From Luidia sarsii (Eukaryota > Echinodermata > Asteroidea > Paxillosida > Luidiidae): DNA of 64,000 nt. The stretch's first letter is position 1. Every line of letters starts with the position of its first letter. Under the pieces are notes generated by a model. The model saw only the letters and a list, made by a program, of their open reading frames with translations. It was not told the origin of the DNA and did no database searches. Shown here piece after piece: positions 61,660-64,000 of the stretch. The stretch covers positions 10,252,556 to 10,316,555 of the forward strand of contig OX465110.1 of assembly GCA_949987565.1 (NCBI GenBank), given 5' to 3'. The translations under genes were made by a program, and so were the position numbers.

Positions 61660-61792
61660 GTAAGTATATTTTTTTTGTTTTAACATTGGTTGCTGGAAAT
61701 GGTCCTAATATAAAATATAGGGAAGACACTATGAAAGCCTTTAAGAGCACAATATATTATTCTTACTTAAAGAACTTATAAAGTTTTTAGGA
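61660..61792 (+). other. intron start downstream of the large exon
   Basis: 133 bases of AT-rich intron between the donor at 61660 and the TTAA of element T2. No feature recognised. Confidence 0.6.
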
Positions 61793-63136
61793 TTAAAGAA
61801 GAATGAAACACAGAGCAAAATGTTGGCTTATCTGATTGGACGTTAAAAACAACCTACAATTACCTATGATTTACTCACCTACGAGTTTCATAAAGAGGGA
61901 AAAATCATGGAATTCGGTGGTCAAATTCGCGTTCCCGCAAACCACCATCATTTCGAATGGCCTGCCAGTCACTGCGGAGGGCGGGGGGGGGGGGGGGGGG
62001 GGGGGAGGATATCGCAACAGAAAACGCCCGCATGGGCCCAGACGAATGTACCCCTTACTATACTGCTTGCCGTTTGTATACACTCGCAAGCTGAACGATG
62101 GTGTACTGCCAGGCTTTTGTATGTCAAAATGTCAGCAGGAAAAAGCTGGGGAAATCTTTCCATGTATAGTTCCCAACAAGGACAAGAGACCTGAGTTGTT
62201 TAGGAAGTGGGCTATGACCATCAAAGTTGAGAAATGTGTCAAAGTCAGCTACGAATACAGTTGAAATGACGTGATTTGTAGCGTGGTGATTGCGTATAGT
62301 CTCGATCTACAAGCACTTTTACACGTGTTAGCGAAGCTGTGTGTAGCTCATTGGGGTTCAGGGGTCATGCACTTCCCTGAAACCTCACGGCACACATAGC
62401 ATGCAGCGCATGGTATGCATGCACACAATACTAGTGCTGGGACAACTTGTTGCGTTCAGCAACCAGGGAATAAACAGTGATGGCGACTAGAGTTGCGTTG
62501 CCGATAGCGTGCAATTTGCAGCACAAATAAAAAATAAGGCACGGTACTTAATCCTCCCTTCTTCCTCCATGGTACCATATATGTACGGCATGTTCCTTCG
62601 GTATTTTTCTTGGATTCGAGCCAGTGAGTTTGGCCAGCAATCCTCCCAATTAATCCTTCTCGGTGAAGTGATCGCTACAAATCACGTAATTTTGACTGTA
62701 TTTGTAGCCGACTTTGAGAAATTTCTCAACTTTGATGGCTGCAGCCCACTTCCTAAACAACCAGGTCTCTTGTCCTTGTTGGGAACTGCATGGGAATAAT
62801 TCCCCCACTTTTTCCCACTGGCATTTTGACATCCAAAAGCCTGGCAGTACACCATCGTTCAGCTCGCGAGTGTTTAACTGCACGCGGTATGTAGTAGGGG
62901 TACATCCGTTCGGGCTCATGTGGGAGTTGTCCGTCATTATGTCATACCCCCCGCAGTGACTAGCGGGCCATTAGAAAAGATGGTGGTTTGCGGGAACGCG
63001 AATTCGACCATTCGAATTCCATGATTTTTCCCTCTTTATGAAACTCGTAGGTGAGTAACACATAGGTAATTGTAGGTTGTTTTTAACACCCAATCAGATA
63101 AGCCAACATTTTTCTCTGGGTTTCATTCTTCTTTAA
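61793..63136. mobile_element. THAP-bearing foldback element T2 with TTAA flanks
   Basis: The body is 61797-63132 (1336 bp); ends AGAAGAATGAAAC and GTTTCATTCTTCT with TTAA on both sides. The left arm (to about 62260) carries a sense THAP fragment (GCCAGGCTTTTGTATGTC, LFRKWAMTIKVEKCVKV). The right arm (from about 62650) carries an antisense one, including VICSDHF with the C-x2-H pair. A G-run lies at 61981-62006. The arms are long inverted repeats of each other, a foldback layout. Confidence 0.78.
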
Positions 63137-63190
63137 TTTTGTCTCTTGTTACCTCAGTAAAGTTTTGTATTTTTGGAGTCATAATACGTT

Positions 63191-64000
63191 AAAGGGGATT
63201 GCAATCCAAGAAATAAAGTTTGGTTATCTGATTGGGTGTTAAAAACAACCTACAATAACCTAGAGACACTCGCGTAAGAGAGAAGATTCATAAAATTGTA
63301 GGCCGAATTGGCATTCCCGTACGTAGCCATCTTTATGAAGGTGCCACTGCTGTTTGCTGGGGGTGTGATGTCACGACGGAATGACGCCAACTGCGTCTGA
63401 TTGATCAATAAACCTTTCAAACGTTTGCAAAGCATCATGGGTATAGATGACAGACTGGCCGTATTTCACACAAATCACACAACTCTATGGCGAAGCACGC
63501 AAGTTATTTTCCTAAAATCCAGATGGAGTTTAGAAATGAAATTCACACAGAATTTTTGTCTAGATACCAGCAACAAAATACATTTTTTGTCAGAATGTTG
63601 AGTTGGTAGTTTCGGAGAAATAATTGACTGGATGACAATTACAATGCGTGCATCGCGTGTAGATAGCTGCATGCACACCCTGAGTTTGCCCTTCTGTCAC
63701 CAAGGGAATTGCCACTGATTTCTCCGAAATTACCCACTCAACATTCCGAGCCGGTGAGTTTGGCCTGCAAGTCCTCCTCCCAATCCTCCTCGGTGAAGCA
63801 TGGAGGTAAAGTGATTGCTACATTACAAATGACATTAACATCCTTTTGATTTCTATTGAGTATTGGTAGCCGATTTTGAGAAATTTCTCCACTTTGATGG
63901 CCGCAGCCCACTTCCTAAAGTAACTCAGTTTTCTCATCCTTATCGGGAATTGCATGGAAAGTGTTTTCCAGCTTTTTCCCGCTGACATTTTTACAGCCAA
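63191..64000. mobile_element. THAP-bearing foldback element T3 (partial, runs off the window)
   Basis: The left arm starts AAAGGGGATTGCAATCC after TT and continues TTAAAAACAACCTACAATAACCT, a diverged copy of the T1 and T2 arms. Near the right edge an antisense THAP fragment reads SYFRKWAAAIKVEKFLKIG (63995-63835). The right end is outside the window. More diverged than T1 and T2. Confidence 0.6.

Overview
This window looks like nuclear DNA from an invertebrate animal, probably marine. It has long introns, consensus GT..AG splice sites, and dense, nested DIRS, Penelope, hAT, piggyBac-like, pogo/mariner-like and Helitron-like repeats. I cannot name the species; a deuterostome such as a lancelet, hemichordate or echinoderm, or a lophotrochozoan, would fit.

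Two host genes can be supported. The main one, on the + strand, is the single invertebrate counterpart of vertebrate ANKRD11/ANKRD12, chromatin-associated ankyrin-repeat co-regulators. Five phase-compatible coding exons are visible (18911-19072, 34700-34885, 50834-50976, 51323-51545, 58994-61659); the 5' and 3' ends of the CDS are missing. The exons carry the conserved pre-ankyrin motif, the ankyrin repeats, a long low-complexity Q/H- and S-rich exon, and the start of the conserved C-terminal region. The second, on the - strand (15197 to 13676), is a small two-exon gene for a protein of about 76-87 residues that I do not recognise.

The rest is mostly mobile DNA in layers. 1.3-7.3 kb: a decayed DIRS-like retrotransposon (ORF1 remnants, RT, RNase H) interrupted by a TTAA-flanked element. 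7.5-8.6 kb: a pogo-like MITE. 9.1-9.7 kb: a second DIRS RT fragment. 10.1-11.5 kb and 12.3-13.6 kb: non-autonomous DNA transposons. 16.7-18.6 kb: a Penelope-like element (RT plus GIY-YIG) between inverted terminal copies carrying hammerhead-ribozyme-like cores. 20.0-28.5 kb: a DIRS element with inverted terminal repeats. It holds an hAT-like element (perfect 8-bp TSD), which itself holds a TA-flanked element. 28.5-34.6 kb: a 6.1-kb minisatellite of 35/38-bp units with higher-order structure and two captured 101-bp DIRS pieces. 36.5-39.0 kb: an hAT transposase pseudogene split by a piggyBac-type MITE. 39.1-40.7 kb: another hAT-like element. 42-47 kb: Helitron-like ends, a pogo/Tigger-like MITE and a THAP fragment. 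47.2-49.2 kb: a decayed piggyBac transposase. 52.1-53.2 kb: a TIR element with a perfect palindrome. 53.97-55.92 kb: a piggyBac-type MITE with an hAT-like element inside. 57.95-58.87, 61.80-63.13 and 63.19-64.0 kb: THAP-bearing, TTAA-flanked foldback elements.

The most interesting configurations are four. The largest ANKRD exon is bracketed within about 140 bp on each side by long inverted foldback elements, a layout that favours exon circularisation. The DIRS element sits exactly at a unit boundary of the minisatellite, and the array carries 101-bp DIRS copies. Nested insertions have readable target-site duplications and paralogous empty sites. The Penelope element carries inverted hammerhead-like termini. 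Frameshifts, stops or deletions disable most of the coding mobile elements.
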